Shown piece by piece: positions 1 through 9,103 of a stretch of DNA of 64,000 nucleotides. The translations under genes and the position numbers were made by a program. The notes below the pieces were generated by a model that was not told where the DNA came from, did no database searches, and worked only from the letters and a program-made list of their open reading frames with translations. This DNA comes from a virus. Numbering within the stretch: position 1 is the first letter of the stretch; every line of letters begins with the position of its first letter. The stretch is from positions 1 through 64,000 of IMG/VR virus record IMGVR_UViG_3300030012_001696; one strand, 5' to 3'.

Positions 1-113
1 GCTAAGTCGCCTAAACTTGCAGTAGTTGCTAATCCACTAATTCTACTAGTTACGTGGTCATATATAGCGTTACCAGTAGCCAAAGTTGTAGCACCATCTG
101 ATACTGCAGCAGT
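1..113. repeat. Near-identical fibre repeat, copy 1
   Basis: These bases match 52347-52459 at 111 of 113 positions (mismatches at 78 and 102), in the same orientation and the same fibre reading frame. Downstream of 113 the two copies diverge sharply. The window begins inside the repeat, so its true left boundary is not visible. It may mark the point where two phage genomes were joined. Confidence 0.95.
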
Positions 114-386
114 TGCTAAATGTCCACTTACAATTCCTAAATTGCTTCTTGCTCCACTAGCAGTAGATGCACCAGTACCACCATTAGTTACTGCTAAATC
201 AGTACCAGACCAATTTGAATTGTTAATAGTAGCACTACCACCAATAGGCGTTAAACCAGTAGCTGCAGTAGAACCATCACCAACATACAATGCATTAGTA
301 TCAGTTTTATATATTAACTCACCCGCAGCTGGTGTACCAGCATTTGAGAGGTTAGTACCTCTTTTTATTTTAATCGTATTTGACAT
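1..386 (-). CDS. Tail fibre protein, N-terminal part (runs off left edge)
   Basis: This is the first 128 codons of a tail fibre on the minus strand, starting at ATG 386 with AAGGAG about six bases upstream; the frame is open to the window edge. The N-terminus begins MSNTIKIKRGT and continues with GEL.Y.TDT..LYVGDG, the usual opening of many marine phage fibres, followed by an NGGTGA..A..NLG fibre repeat. The last third is almost identical to residues near 330-366 of the giant fibre at 47996-53443. If position 1 is joined to 52346 the frame continues without interruption, so this may be the true N-terminus of a fibre whose rest is at 47996-52346. The function, receptor contact, is inferred from the family. 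Confidence 0.8.
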   Translation of the reverse strand, partial: MSNTIKIKRGTNLSNAGTPAAGELIYKTDTNALYVGDGSTAATGLTPIGGSATINNSNWSGTDLAVTNGGTGASTASGARSNLGIVSGHLATAAVSDGATTLATGNAIYDHVTSRISGLATTASLGDL

Positions 387-394
387 CTAACTCC

Positions 395-1216
395 TTAGAA
401 TGTACCGCAATCAATATTAGAAGATACAAGATTTACACTTAAATCTCCTAATGAATAACCATTAAGACCAACACTTACTACTCCAGTACTTTCGTGTGGC
501 GCTAATGTTAAGCTATCATAAAATTTCCAAACACCATCTGTTGCATCTCTAAATAATCCAGCATATTTTGTTCCAGATGATACGTATTTACCATAGAATC
601 CTATATCTGAAGCATCACCAGAATTGTCTTTAGCTAATGCTAGAGCTACATCTCCTACTTCAACTATTGTAGAATCTACTGTCGTAGTTGTTCCACTTAC
701 AGTTAAATTACCACCTACAACAACATTACGAGTTGTAGTTAGGTCTCTAAAACCTGTAACATCTTTATTGCTATCTACGACTACTGCTTTAGAAGCTTGT
801 ACTGTACCTGCTGTAGTTACATCTACATAATTTAATTCATTTGTAGTTGCAGTTACTCCATCTAGTTTATTTAATTCAGTAGTATCTAATGTAGCACCAT
901 CTAATATATTTAGTTCAGCAGCTGTGGATGTTGTAGCTAAACTAACTACACCATTTGTTGCATCAAAATCAGCATTATCAAACGCAGCTACACCAAATGT
1001 ACTACCATCATCATCAGCTTTAGGTATTGCAGCAATAATATTTGCTTGTATATCTTCTACTTGAGCAGAACCATCTGAAGCTTTACCACCTATGTAAAGT
1101 TTACCACCAGCACCATTATTGTTATTATATCCTAATTCACCATACGTAATATTTGAAGTACTTGGTGCCGAAGTACTTGAATGAGAATTACGTTTGATTT
1201 GTATTACATTTGCCAT
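395..1216 (-). CDS. Tail fibre protein
   Basis: A 273-residue fibre-like protein. It starts MANVIQIKRNS, like the neighbouring fibre (MSNTIKIKRGT), and contains three short repeats of the type AAELNILDG / TTELNKLDG / TNELNYVD near residues 98-130, then a VGGNLTVSGTTTTVDSTI segment, both familiar from cyanophage and pelagiphage fibres. Its last codons overlap the ribosome-binding site of the downstream fibre gene, so the two are probably cotranslated. No enzyme motif is visible. Its role in the tail tip or fibre is inferred from composition and from its position between connector and fibre genes. Confidence 0.7.
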   Translation of the reverse strand: MANVIQIKRNSHSSTSAPSTSNITYGELGYNNNNGAGGKLYIGGKASDGSAQVEDIQANIIAAIPKADDDGSTFGVAAFDNADFDATNGVVSLATTSTAAELNILDGATLDTTELNKLDGVTATTNELNYVDVTTAGTVQASKAVVVDSNKDVTGFRDLTTTRNVVVGGNLTVSGTTTTVDSTIVEVGDVALALAKDNSGDASDIGFYGKYVSSGTKYAGLFRDATDGVWKFYDSLTLAPHESTGVVSVGLNGYSLGDLSVNLVSSNIDCGTF

Positions 1217-1234
1217 TATTTTCTCCTATTGACG

Positions 1235-1639
1235 TTAAAATGCTCCTCCGTCTATTGCCCTCGTTTCTGCAAAATCTTTTACGGCTGCTGAAGTTGGTAA
1301 TGTTGCATCATTATCATTTGAAGAAATTCCTTCACTTTCAACAACTAGTGTTGCTCCTTTTAAATTATCTACTTCCAAATTGCTAATAGTATTATTATCA
1401 GCATCAATTGTTTTGTTTGTATATGTTTGCGTAGCATTTATTGTAGCTGCTCCATTTAAAGCATCTCTTACATTAGTTGCTGTACTATTATCTAAACTTA
1501 CAGGTATTTCACTAGCATCAATACTAAAACTATCTTGAACTTTACTAGTTCTTTGAACTCCTACAGTTTTTGATACACTATTATTTTGTAAAGAAGTTTT
1601 TACTTCTGGATTTGTAGTTACTTTTGCTGTTATACCCAT
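1235..1639 (-). CDS. Small tail fibre-associated protein
   Basis: A 134-residue protein of fibre-like composition (many Thr, Asn, Ser). Residues near 70-95 read TYTNKTIDADNNTISNL, a motif common in phage fibre repeats; the giant fibre carries the related string LTNKTLASP. Its start overlaps the stop of the upstream gene by one base (TAATG), so translation is coupled. I do not recognise a specific family. It is probably a tail-tip or fibre-connecting protein, inferred from neighbours. Confidence 0.6.
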   Translation of the reverse strand: MGITAKVTTNPEVKTSLQNNSVSKTVGVQRTSKVQDSFSIDASEIPVSLDNSTATNVRDALNGAATINATQTYTNKTIDADNNTISNLEVDNLKGATLVVESEGISSNDNDATLPTSAAVKDFAETRAIDGGAF

Positions 1640-2085
1640 TATGCTACCGATGCTGTAAATGTATGTGTTAACTTAGTTGCACCTTTAGAAATTGTTACAT
1701 CTCCTTGTATGTGCCTTACCCAAGCATCTGCTGCTTGGTCATCTTTTTCTACTAAATCCCAATAACCTTCAAAATTATCGTCAAAGTATTGTATAGCTTC
1801 AGCTGGTAATGTAAGAGTTATTGTTCCAGCACTCCTATCAGCAACTACATCAAAGTGTACTTCATTTTGACTTCCTGATGCCCAAACATCATTAGAAGCC
1901 GCTGTTCCATCAGTACCTTGACTTTTACCTGGTCCAGTAAATGAGCTATGATTATAATCTTTTACAATAACAGCTGCATACTTCATATTACTAGTCATAG
2001 TATGCGAACTATCTAATGTAATAACATTAGTAAAATCTGCATTTTGTTGCAATTCTATATCTTGATATTGATTAGCTGAAATCAT
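1639..2085 (-). CDS. Tail-tip protein with baseplate-like beta domain
   Basis: A 148-residue protein. An extended N-terminal half is followed by EGYWDLVEKDD...WVRHIQGDVTISKGAT near the C-terminus. Such 'G.W.L....G....I.GDV.I' endings occur in phage baseplate or upper-fibre adaptor proteins that hold fibres. It lies between a spike-base-like gene and fibre genes, in a chain of coupled genes. Assignment as an adaptor between tail and fibre is an inference from motif shape and neighbours, not a firm family call. Confidence 0.5.
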   Translation of the reverse strand: MISANQYQDIELQQNADFTNVITLDSSHTMTSNMKYAAVIVKDYNHSSFTGPGKSQGTDGTAASNDVWASGSQNEVHFDVVADRSAGTITLTLPAEAIQYFDDNFEGYWDLVEKDDQAADAWVRHIQGDVTISKGATKLTHTFTASVA

Positions 2086-2094
2086 TTTTTACTC

Positions 2095-2337
2095 CTAATA
2101 TAAAAATATTACATTTGCTGAACTTGATTTAGTTGCTGCAATTGGATATATATGTCCAGCCAACAACCCTGTAAATGTTACAGCTACGCCATTTACTGTT
2201 AAATCGTAATTACCAGCAATTTTCACGTATATTGCTCTACAAACATCTTGGTCGTTAGTTGATGCTACAACTGCGCTTACATATGGTGCAACACTTTCTT
2301 GAACCATATAATCATTTATGCCTTTTGAATTAGCCAT
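2095..2337 (-). CDS. Spike-base-like small structural protein
   Basis: An 80-residue protein. Residues 32-80 fit the pattern RAIYV..AG...TVNG..VTF.G..AGHIYPI......A.VIFLY, which matches from memory the small spike-base family typified by RCAP_rcc01079 of the Rhodobacter gene transfer agent, a capsid-vertex base for head spikes. The gene sits directly after the connector genes with its own GGAGAAA ribosome-binding site. The family call rests on pattern only; a profile search would settle it. Confidence 0.5.
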   Translation of the reverse strand: MANSKGINDYMVQESVAPYVSAVVASTNDQDVCRAIYVKIAGNYDLTVNGVAVTFTGLLAGHIYPIAATKSSSANVIFLY

Positions 2338-2349
2338 GTTTTTCTCCTA

Positions 2350-2805
2350 TTATTTAACTGCAAAAGTTTTTATTGGACTTGCCATAAATACTTTATTTTT
2401 ATTACTCTCATTATCTGCTATTTTTTTATAAAATTCTCTCATGTAATATTCTTTTAATTGCATATTACCCGTACGCTCAGCTAATTGTGCTTTTACGTAA
2501 CATACTACAGCAAGTGATAATACTCTATTTAAATTCAAGTGAGATGATTCACTTGGACTAGTATCTTCTGTTAGAGAAGAGGTAGTTTCTGGGTCCTCTA
2601 CAACAAAAGGTTCTATTATCTTTGTAAACTCAATACGCAATCCATTTGTAATATTTTCATCTGGATATATAATATCGTCTAATAATCCACCACTTACTCT
2701 ACCTTGATTATCAATAATTCTACCAGCACTACGTACTATCTTATATAATCTAATTTTTTTACCGCTATATATGTATGCGTATGTTTTATTTGTATCGTAG
2801 CTCAT
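2350..2805 (-). CDS. Connector protein A3 (tail completion)
   Basis: A 151-residue protein in the third connector position after the capsid gene. Its C-terminal half (RVLSLAVVCYVKAQLAERTGNM and onward) has the same helical pattern as the 150-residue protein at 56927-57379 (ALIDYVKSKALMDAA), which holds the same slot in module B. It overlaps the preceding gene by four bases (ATGA). It is likely a short head-tail or tail-completion protein; the exact role is inferred from order and from the paralogue. Confidence 0.55.
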   Translation of the reverse strand: MSYDTNKTYAYIYSGKKIRLYKIVRSAGRIIDNQGRVSGGLLDDIIYPDENITNGLRIEFTKIIEPFVVEDPETTSSLTEDTSPSESSHLNLNRVLSLAVVCYVKAQLAERTGNMQLKEYYMREFYKKIADNESNKNKVFMASPIKTFAVK

Positions 2806-3080
2806 GGGTTTGTATCCTCAGTAACTAATGGGTCATGTTGCAATCTTCTAATTGCTTTGTATTTATTATCATCTTCAGTATCTAATATACTAACACTTTT
2901 TAATGCAATCATACCTGCTGGTAGTGAATAATCCCTTGTATCTTCAACAATGTTTTGTTTATTTACCGCAGTATCTAACTCATTGTTAGATTGTATCTCT
3001 AATATTGCATCTTTAATATACGCAATTACTAAATTAGTATCACGTGAATTTGCTCGTTCCATTACTTCTAAAACTTTCAT
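2802..3080 (-). CDS. Head-tail connector protein A2
   Basis: A 92-residue protein overlapping both neighbours by one to four bases. It begins MKVLEVMERANSRDTN..IAYIKDAILEI and continues with DTRDYSLPAG, the fold pattern of small gp6-like connectors in which N-terminal helices are followed by a strand-rich part. The counterpart in module B is the 113-residue protein at 57379-57720. It probably forms a ring between portal and tail nozzle. Confidence 0.6.
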   Translation of the reverse strand: MKVLEVMERANSRDTNLVIAYIKDAILEIQSNNELDTAVNKQNIVEDTRDYSLPAGMIALKSVSILDTEDDNKYKAIRRLQHDPLVTEDTNP

Positions 3081-3946
3081 TATGTAGTCATTCCTTGTTC
3101 TTTACGTTGTGATTGTTGTTGTTGTTCAGGAACCGCTAATGCTCCAGTTATAGAACGTAGTTCAGCAACTGCTCTTTGATAAAATGCAACCGCTTGTTGT
3201 AATCTTTGATTAGCTAAACTTAAATCTCCCTGAGATACTTGAATAACTGCATTAGCCATTTCAGGGTCTTCATCTTCTAACCAATGTATAGCACTTAAAC
3301 TTGTTTTACTTGTAGCATCTACACTAGCATATCCACCTTCTAATATTTTTTCAGCATCAGATACACTAGCTAATCTTAGCATATCTAAAGAAGCTGCATA
3401 ATGTAATGCAACATTTTCGTATTCTGATAATACCCAATTTTCGGTATTTTCATCAATGATTGGGGGGGCTGAATAAACTACTACTCCTTTATCTCCGCCT
3501 GAAGCTGCTACGTTTGTAGAGCTACCCCCTACTGGTGTGTAAGATTGTTGTGAAGAAGATGCATTATAATCTGGGTCTGGCTTAATAAATATTTTGCCAT
3601 TTAGTTTATAAAAAACTGGAAACATTTTTGTTGGCAATGAAAGACTACCAGCTTCATCGGTTGAATGTATAAATTTGTCTGATATTTCTTTAGCTATTCT
3701 ACGTTTGCTACCTTCATATCTATAGACTGCTAGTATTTTATCATATGCTACATCAGAACCAGAACCTATTAAACTTGCTCCAGTACTATTCCATCCACTT
3801 ATTTCAGTTTCAGTAGCAATAGTCCATAACCATTTTTCAGGTAATGAAGACATAATAAATTTAGAACCAGCATTAATATACTCAATCAAAAATCTTGCTT
3901 TTGAGCTATTCCCAGTAATATTGTTAACTTTTTCCCACAATTTCAT
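3080..3946 (-). CDS. Head-tail adaptor protein A1
   Basis: A 288-residue protein immediately after the capsid gene and its hairpin. N-terminal residues 1-120 (LIEYINAGSKFIMSSLPEKWL...DKILAVYRYEG) align by eye with the start of the 607-residue protein at 57720-59543 (WLSAGARSVMNILPLNKL...KKILAVVRKDD). A helical stretch near residues 170-265 ends in AFYQRAVAELRSITG. Proteins of this shape in this slot are head-tail adaptors under the portal. Unlike its module B counterpart it lacks the long coiled-coil tail. Confidence 0.65.
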   Translation of the reverse strand: MKLWEKVNNITGNSSKARFLIEYINAGSKFIMSSLPEKWLWTIATETEISGWNSTGASLIGSGSDVAYDKILAVYRYEGSKRRIAKEISDKFIHSTDEAGSLSLPTKMFPVFYKLNGKIFIKPDPDYNASSSQQSYTPVGGSSTNVAASGGDKGVVVYSAPPIIDENTENWVLSEYENVALHYAASLDMLRLASVSDAEKILEGGYASVDATSKTSLSAIHWLEDEDPEMANAVIQVSQGDLSLANQRLQQAVAFYQRAVAELRSITGALAVPEQQQQSQRKEQGMTT

Positions 3947-3969
3947 AGTTGCATCCTAACGCAGATGAA

Positions 3970-4007
3970 TCCCCCAAGGGAGAAAGGAGGTAAAGAACCT
4001 CAGGGGA
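3970..4007 (-). terminator. Two-tier hairpin after capsid gene A
   Basis: An inverted repeat in the only sizeable gap of this block. The inner stem GAGGT/ACCTC (3987-3991 with 3997-4001) has a five-base loop, enclosed by TCCCC/GGGGA (970-974 and 4003-4007 of the local lines, i.e. 3970-3974 with 4003-4007). It lies directly downstream of the capsid gene. It has no clear run of T, so it may be a weak terminator or a processing/stability hairpin that raises capsid mRNA. A comparable hairpin follows the second capsid operon unit at 60834-60854. Confidence 0.5.
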
Positions 4008-4025
4008 CCATCTACAATTTAGCTA

Positions 4026-5570
4026 TTATTTCCAAATAGCGTGTGATTCTGGCATCATAAATTCAAAACCAGCTTCTGTTAATATGATGTCTACTCTCTT
4101 GTCAACACCTGTGTTTTCAAGATTTTGAACTCCTACGTATACCGCAGTATCTCTATTAACTCCATTACCAACTAGTGGTCTGTAAGCTACGTTGTTCATG
4201 TTTAACGCTAGAATCTTGACATCAGTACTATCTAAAGCAACACATCTTGCGATGTTCATGTTACCATAAACAGTAGAGATTTCAGTTACATCTAGTCCCA
4301 TTACTTTCTTTCTACCTGTAACGGCTAGGTCTGCTTGGAACTGATTGTCAATTCCAATGTTGTTCTTAAAGAACCCACCAATTTTGTGGAACCAAGTGTA
4401 AACCGCAGTACTACACATATAAACTGTAGCTGAGTCTTGGTTGTATCTTGGGTCTTGGTATTGTGACATATCTTGCAAGAAATCATCAATTGTTTTCGTT
4501 GCTAGTGTTAAGTCAAATATATTACCATAGTTAAGAACATAGTCAACAGCACCTTGTGTGTGTTGTACACTATCTAGTGATGCTTGAGTACTAAATAAAC
4601 CAGCGTGTTCAATTTCCCACTTGTGTTCAATTAGTTTTTCTTTCCATGTTCTAGCCCACTCATTTGGTTCGTATTTAAGAGCAGTTGCTCTAGCTGTATT
4701 TGTCATACCAAACTCAGTTCTAAAAATCTGTGTTTGTCCAAATCCAGTAGAATATGGGTTGTCTTTAAAGCTTTCATCAGCTAATCCAGAACCTTCTCCG
4801 TAGGAAGTACCTACAACATAAGTTCTTTTAGCTTCTAAAGCTTCAGCTATATCTAAGTCGTATACTTCTAAGACTGGTTTGTTTCCTGAGAAACTTGCTA
4901 ATTCGCCAGCTGCTGAAGTTCTAAGAACTTTACCAACTACTTTTTTAACTTCACCAGTAGCGTCTCCGCCCATAGAGTTAGCTGAAAGGTCAGCTGCTGC
5001 TTGAGCTCCAACAGAAGAAACTTTAACAAGTAAGTAGTCTGAAACTGCTCCACCACCACTTACTGAAGACATAGGAACTTTAAGGATTTGATTTTTCATA
5101 ATCCACTCAGGTGCTGTACCTGAATCTCCTACTTTGATTTGTCCGTTAGATTGACCTTTGATATTTTGAATATTACCAGCACTAAAGTAATCAGTAGCCA
5201 TAATTAATTCTACTGTTGCTCCTGCTGATAACGCACCATTTGAATTACTTTTTAATGTAGCATCATCATATTTGTCTGCTGAACCATTATCAAATCCAAT
5301 TACGTATGCGTATCTTTTGTGAAAAGAATGTCTCTTTTCGGTAAACTTAAACTGGGGGTCATCAGTTGGTTTCTTAGCCAATGAAGAAACTAATCTAAAA
5401 AATGGAGTTTGGTCAATTGCCAATTCTCCAAATCTTTCAGAAAAGTCGTATCTTCTACGTAAATCTCCTGTCGCTAGTGAAGAACCATTTGATGCCGCAA
5501 AACCCTGACTTAAGCCTGTACTTGTTGCTAATGCTAGAGGACTAGCACTAGGATAGGAAGTATCTGCCAT
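4026..5570 (-). CDS. Major capsid protein A
   Basis: A 514-residue protein between scaffold and connectors. It shares landmarks with the second capsid protein at 61307-62677: an N-terminal RRYDFSERF.EL..D..PFF element (the other has KLYDFSDRVAELMPEESPFF), a central GTSYGEGSGL (GTSFGEGTGS), and a C-terminal AYRPLVGNGVNRDT followed by TEAGFE..MPE.HA. These blocks fit an HK97-fold capsid of a family frequent in marine metagenomic phages. It is the main shell subunit, cotranscribed with portal and scaffold. The two capsid proteins are clearly homologous but strongly diverged outside these blocks. Confidence 0.88.
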   Translation of the reverse strand: MADTSYPSASPLALATSTGLSQGFAASNGSSLATGDLRRRYDFSERFGELAIDQTPFFRLVSSLAKKPTDDPQFKFTEKRHSFHKRYAYVIGFDNGSADKYDDATLKSNSNGALSAGATVELIMATDYFSAGNIQNIKGQSNGQIKVGDSGTAPEWIMKNQILKVPMSSVSGGGAVSDYLLVKVSSVGAQAAADLSANSMGGDATGEVKKVVGKVLRTSAAGELASFSGNKPVLEVYDLDIAEALEAKRTYVVGTSYGEGSGLADESFKDNPYSTGFGQTQIFRTEFGMTNTARATALKYEPNEWARTWKEKLIEHKWEIEHAGLFSTQASLDSVQHTQGAVDYVLNYGNIFDLTLATKTIDDFLQDMSQYQDPRYNQDSATVYMCSTAVYTWFHKIGGFFKNNIGIDNQFQADLAVTGRKKVMGLDVTEISTVYGNMNIARCVALDSTDVKILALNMNNVAYRPLVGNGVNRDTAVYVGVQNLENTGVDKRVDIILTEAGFEFMMPESHAIWK

Positions 5571-5602
5571 GTTATTACCCTCCTCGGGTTGTTAGGTTAT
5601 TA

Positions 5603-6469
5603 TTACATCAATTTGTCTAACCCAGTTCCCTCAGCTAACAACTTATCAAAGACGGCATCGTCTACTGATTTTTCTTCTCTTTGTGCATTCCCGCTTGATG
5701 CTACACTTGTAGGCATTTGTCTAACATTTTTCATTTGTTGTATTACTTCATTTCTAGTGTTATTAGCGACTTCATTGTCTCTATTATCTCTATTTTTTAA
5801 ATAATACACATCTTCTAATGTTAACTTGTGAGACTTTGCATAATTCATCAAATCATTATAATCTTCATCTGAAACATTATGTTTTGTTTTAAAACTAGTT
5901 TCTTCAGAAGCTCTACGTGATTGTTCAGATTGTTGTTTTGCAAAATCACCAAGCCTTCTTTGTACAACTCCATCTACTGTTGCATTAAACAACTTTGCAG
6001 ATTGAGAGTTAGGGTCTGACAAAGCATCGTCATAATCAAAAACGAAATCTTCATCTAAGCCAAGTCGCTCTTTTACGCTTACTGGAGCTGAGCCACCACC
6101 CTCAAAATAACCTCTCACATGAGAAATTAAATTTGGGTCCTCTTTCATTGCATTGAGTAAAGGCATATATGGTTCTAAGTCTTGCAATTGATTGTTAAGT
6201 CGTTTTGCTTCTCTTGACGAATCACTATATCGCTTTTCCCAATCTACTGAATTTACTTCAGTATTTCGCTCTGCAACAGGGTCCTGATTTGGAGTTGTCT
6301 GTTCTACTTGAGCTTCTACATTTGGCTGTTCTACCACTTCACCCATAACTTGTCTATCAAGCTGAGAAAAAAAATCTTCAGCCACAGTATCGTTCTCAGT
6401 AGGGGTTACATTGTTAGATTCTGCACGTTGTGCGTCATCTACTAGTAAGTTATCCTTGTTATTATCCAT
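5603..6469 (-). CDS. Scaffolding-type protein A
   Basis: A 288-residue acidic protein directly upstream of the capsid gene, where scaffolds normally sit. It is rich in Asp, Glu, Gln and Asn with a charged coiled-coil stretch near residues 75-95 (WEKRYSDSSREAKRLNNQL) and another helical part at 165-250. The module B protein at 62695-63459 has the same layout (WEGEAKKFQSMYDKKVAEH) and a similar short C-terminal block (VDDAVFDKL / DQVWDRVMNAG). It probably guides capsid assembly. No protease motif is visible. Confidence 0.7.
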   Translation of the reverse strand: MDNNKDNLLVDDAQRAESNNVTPTENDTVAEDFFSQLDRQVMGEVVEQPNVEAQVEQTTPNQDPVAERNTEVNSVDWEKRYSDSSREAKRLNNQLQDLEPYMPLLNAMKEDPNLISHVRGYFEGGGSAPVSVKERLGLDEDFVFDYDDALSDPNSQSAKLFNATVDGVVQRRLGDFAKQQSEQSRRASEETSFKTKHNVSDEDYNDLMNYAKSHKLTLEDVYYLKNRDNRDNEVANNTRNEVIQQMKNVRQMPTSVASSGNAQREEKSVDDAVFDKLLAEGTGLDKLM

Positions 6470-6489
6470 ACTGTATTTCTCCTTCTAAT

Positions 6490-8709
6490 TTACTGTACGT
6501 TTTTTTCATTATCAACATTTTCTTGTTGATTTTTTTGGTTTTCCATCTCACTACGAATTAATCGTTGAGATGCAATGTTTTTATTTAATTCTTTATCTAT
6601 TTGATTAGAAGCTGTATTGCTTTTATCTCTTATGTTAGATTGAACTAATTGTCTTTCTAATGTTTCTATAGTACCAGCTTGATTTTTCATAGCTTCTTGT
6701 AAAGATTCTATTTGACCTTTCATTTGTGCATAAACACTTTTTCTTTGTAGTATTTGTTTTTTATTACGTATATCTGTTTGTTCTAACATAGCTACATCGT
6801 CAATTAATCCAGCTTGATACCATTTAAAATATTCTTCTAATAATGCCCATCTATTAAGTGGTTGCGTAGAACCAGCAATAATACGAACATCAAATTTTGC
6901 TGAAGCATAATCATTGTATCTTTTAACTACTTGACCAAAATCATTATAAATTGGTATATTAATAGAAATTTCTTGTGCTTCTCCTTCTGTTTGCCCTTCT
7001 TCTGCTTGAACAATTCTAAATACTTTTTGTGAAGTATATGTAAATTTTGCAAACTCCATAAATACTTTACCTAATTGTTCTAAAGATGGTTCTACAACAT
7101 TATTTACAAATTGTCTAATTCTTCTTGTTCCATATTCATCCATAGCTAATAAACCACGATATGTTTCAGAACTTGGTCTACCAATACCTTGCATACTTGA
7201 AGATATACCGCTAATATATTCTATATCTTGTTTACCTTGTTGAGTTGTTGTATAAAAAGCATTATTAATTGGCAAAGGTTGAATAGCATTAGGAGGTTGA
7301 AATCCTTGTCTATATTTTAACATAGCTCCTGGACTACTAGAATATTTTTCCCATTCTTCTTCGTCAATACTTCCTTCAGTATATAACCATCTAAGATTAG
7401 AAGCTAAATTTGCATTGTGTAACATAATTTGATGAGACTTGTTTATTTCTCTTTGTTTACCAATCATAGGTAATACTGCACTAACAGCATAAGGTGTATT
7501 AGTATGTTGATATGGTATAGGAACAATAGGATAATCTTCTATTGGTAATATAGTTTCATATAAATACATATCTCCTGCTGATGCACAAACTTTTATTTGT
7601 GTTTTAAAAAATGGAACATTTTCTACAACGCTTTTTCTAAATTCTCCATCTTTCATCAAATTGTCAAATTGGTCTTTTTCCATAACAACTTGTTTAGTTT
7701 TTGTTTGAGCTTGTACTAATTGCGCTTCTAGTAAAGCTTCTTGTTCAGCAATTTGAGATTGCATTTCTTTATACATTTTTTCTAGTTCTAGAACCATTCT
7801 ATCTTCTAAAATTTTACCTTGTTCTACATCTGATTGTAAAGATAATTCTGTTTCTTTAATTTTTAACATCATTTCTTTTTTATATTCTTCAATAGATTCA
7901 AATGTAGTTCTTTGTATATTTTTTACTTCTTGTTCAGACAAAGGTTGTTTTATCCAAGCGTTAACAAAAGGTATTTTTTCTTTTGTGTATACTTCGTAAA
8001 AATCAAGTATATCATCTTGTTCTCCTTCTAAATTAAAAGCTTCTTGTTCTAAATCTCCTGGTTGAATACTATCTGATTCATGAATGTCTCTTCTAGAATA
8101 TTGTTTACTTTCAGTACTTCCTGAAGCACGTACAATTTTACGTTTCATATCTGGAAACATTTGTATTAATGAAGTTTTTGGAATATTTTTTTGTACAATA
8201 ATGTAATTAGCATCTCTAAATAAAAAATCTCTACTCATTGGGTCTACATATACATCATAAGGGTCTATAGATTTATATACTACTTCACCCATACCTTTAT
8301 CAGCATCAGCATCTATTTCTATTTTAAAAAACCCTAAACCTTTTACTAAAGAATCTTGTATAACTTGTGAAAATAAACTTTTACCACTAGATAAATGCCA
8401 ACAATAATCTGCAACCATACTATGAATATGTGCAATATCTGCATCACTACCTTCTACACCAACTGCTTGCCATCTAGGATTATTAGCTGTAATAAAAAAT
8501 TTCATAATATCAATCGCTGGTGTAATACGATTAATAATAAAGTCTGGCATACCACCTTCTCTTAAATCTTCTTTTTCTTCTGCTGACAATTGGTCGTTTA
8601 GATAAAAATCCATACTTTTTTGAGAATCGCTAAACCATTTTTTTCTATAATAATTATTAGCTTTTTTAAAAAGTTGTCTATTTACTTCTGCTTTACTTTT
8701 ACGTGCCAT
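6490..8709 (-). CDS. Portal protein A
   Basis: A 739-residue protein in the canonical portal slot between TerL/endolysin and scaffold. It starts with a typical portal N-terminus (RQLFKKANNYYRKKWFSDSQKSMDFYLNDQ), has a long charged coiled-coil insertion near residues 265-345, then the conserved DYPIVPIPY..T...SAVLPMIGKQREINKSHQIM core, which resembles P22-type portals. The C-terminus (IIAGSTQPLNRWALLEEYFKW and LQRKSVYAQMKGQIESLQ) aligns with the partial portal at 63510-64000 (IISGSTLPSNKVSEYNMYLD, LQRKGQMAQMQQYITSLE). It forms the dodecameric DNA gate of the capsid. Confidence 0.88.
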   Translation of the reverse strand: MARKSKAEVNRQLFKKANNYYRKKWFSDSQKSMDFYLNDQLSAEEKEDLREGGMPDFIINRITPAIDIMKFFITANNPRWQAVGVEGSDADIAHIHSMVADYCWHLSSGKSLFSQVIQDSLVKGLGFFKIEIDADADKGMGEVVYKSIDPYDVYVDPMSRDFLFRDANYIIVQKNIPKTSLIQMFPDMKRKIVRASGSTESKQYSRRDIHESDSIQPGDLEQEAFNLEGEQDDILDFYEVYTKEKIPFVNAWIKQPLSEQEVKNIQRTTFESIEEYKKEMMLKIKETELSLQSDVEQGKILEDRMVLELEKMYKEMQSQIAEQEALLEAQLVQAQTKTKQVVMEKDQFDNLMKDGEFRKSVVENVPFFKTQIKVCASAGDMYLYETILPIEDYPIVPIPYQHTNTPYAVSAVLPMIGKQREINKSHQIMLHNANLASNLRWLYTEGSIDEEEWEKYSSSPGAMLKYRQGFQPPNAIQPLPINNAFYTTTQQGKQDIEYISGISSSMQGIGRPSSETYRGLLAMDEYGTRRIRQFVNNVVEPSLEQLGKVFMEFAKFTYTSQKVFRIVQAEEGQTEGEAQEISINIPIYNDFGQVVKRYNDYASAKFDVRIIAGSTQPLNRWALLEEYFKWYQAGLIDDVAMLEQTDIRNKKQILQRKSVYAQMKGQIESLQEAMKNQAGTIETLERQLVQSNIRDKSNTASNQIDKELNKNIASQRLIRSEMENQKNQQENVDNEKNVQ

Positions 8710-8710
8710 A

Positions 8711-9103
8711 TTAATCCCTTATTTCAAAATGTGGTAAATCATCAAAATTGTTATCTTTTAATTCAGTATCTCTATCCCAGTCTCCACCCCAACGTATAGT
8801 TAATCCCATTGAAGCGGCAATACCCATAACAAATCCAGCAAAGTATGTAAAGCGTTCTCTATCTTTCCAATCTATAGGATAAGGTGCTACATCTACAGCT
8901 AATGAAGGATATTGGTTATGTTTACCTTTAGGATATTTTAATTTGCTAAAACCTTTTTCAAACAATTCGTTTTGTTCTTTTTCTCCACGATGTCCTTGTA
9001 ATACCGAACAATCAAAATCTTCAACTACTCTTTCAAATAGTTCAATTAATCTTGGGTCGCAAGTATTTAATCTTTGTTGTGATTTTTTTCCAAATTTAGG
9101 CAT
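8711..9103 (-). CDS. M15-type peptidoglycan peptidase (endolysin)
   Basis: A 130-residue D-Ala/L-Ala-D-Glu type carboxypeptidase-endopeptidase. The zinc site is visible: H62 in KGKHNQYPSLAVDV, D71 in AVDVAPYP, and H125 in DLPHFEI, with W105-G-G-D in the usual IRWGGDWD strand. Length and motif order match single-domain M15 phage endolysins (VanY-like). It would cut peptide bridges of peptidoglycan during lysis or entry. Its place between TerL and portal is unusual for a lysis gene, and its start overlaps its upstream neighbour's stop. Confidence 0.85.
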   Translation of the reverse strand: MPKFGKKSQQRLNTCDPRLIELFERVVEDFDCSVLQGHRGEKEQNELFEKGFSKLKYPKGKHNQYPSLAVDVAPYPIDWKDRERFTYFAGFVMGIAASMGLTIRWGGDWDRDTELKDNNFDDLPHFEIRD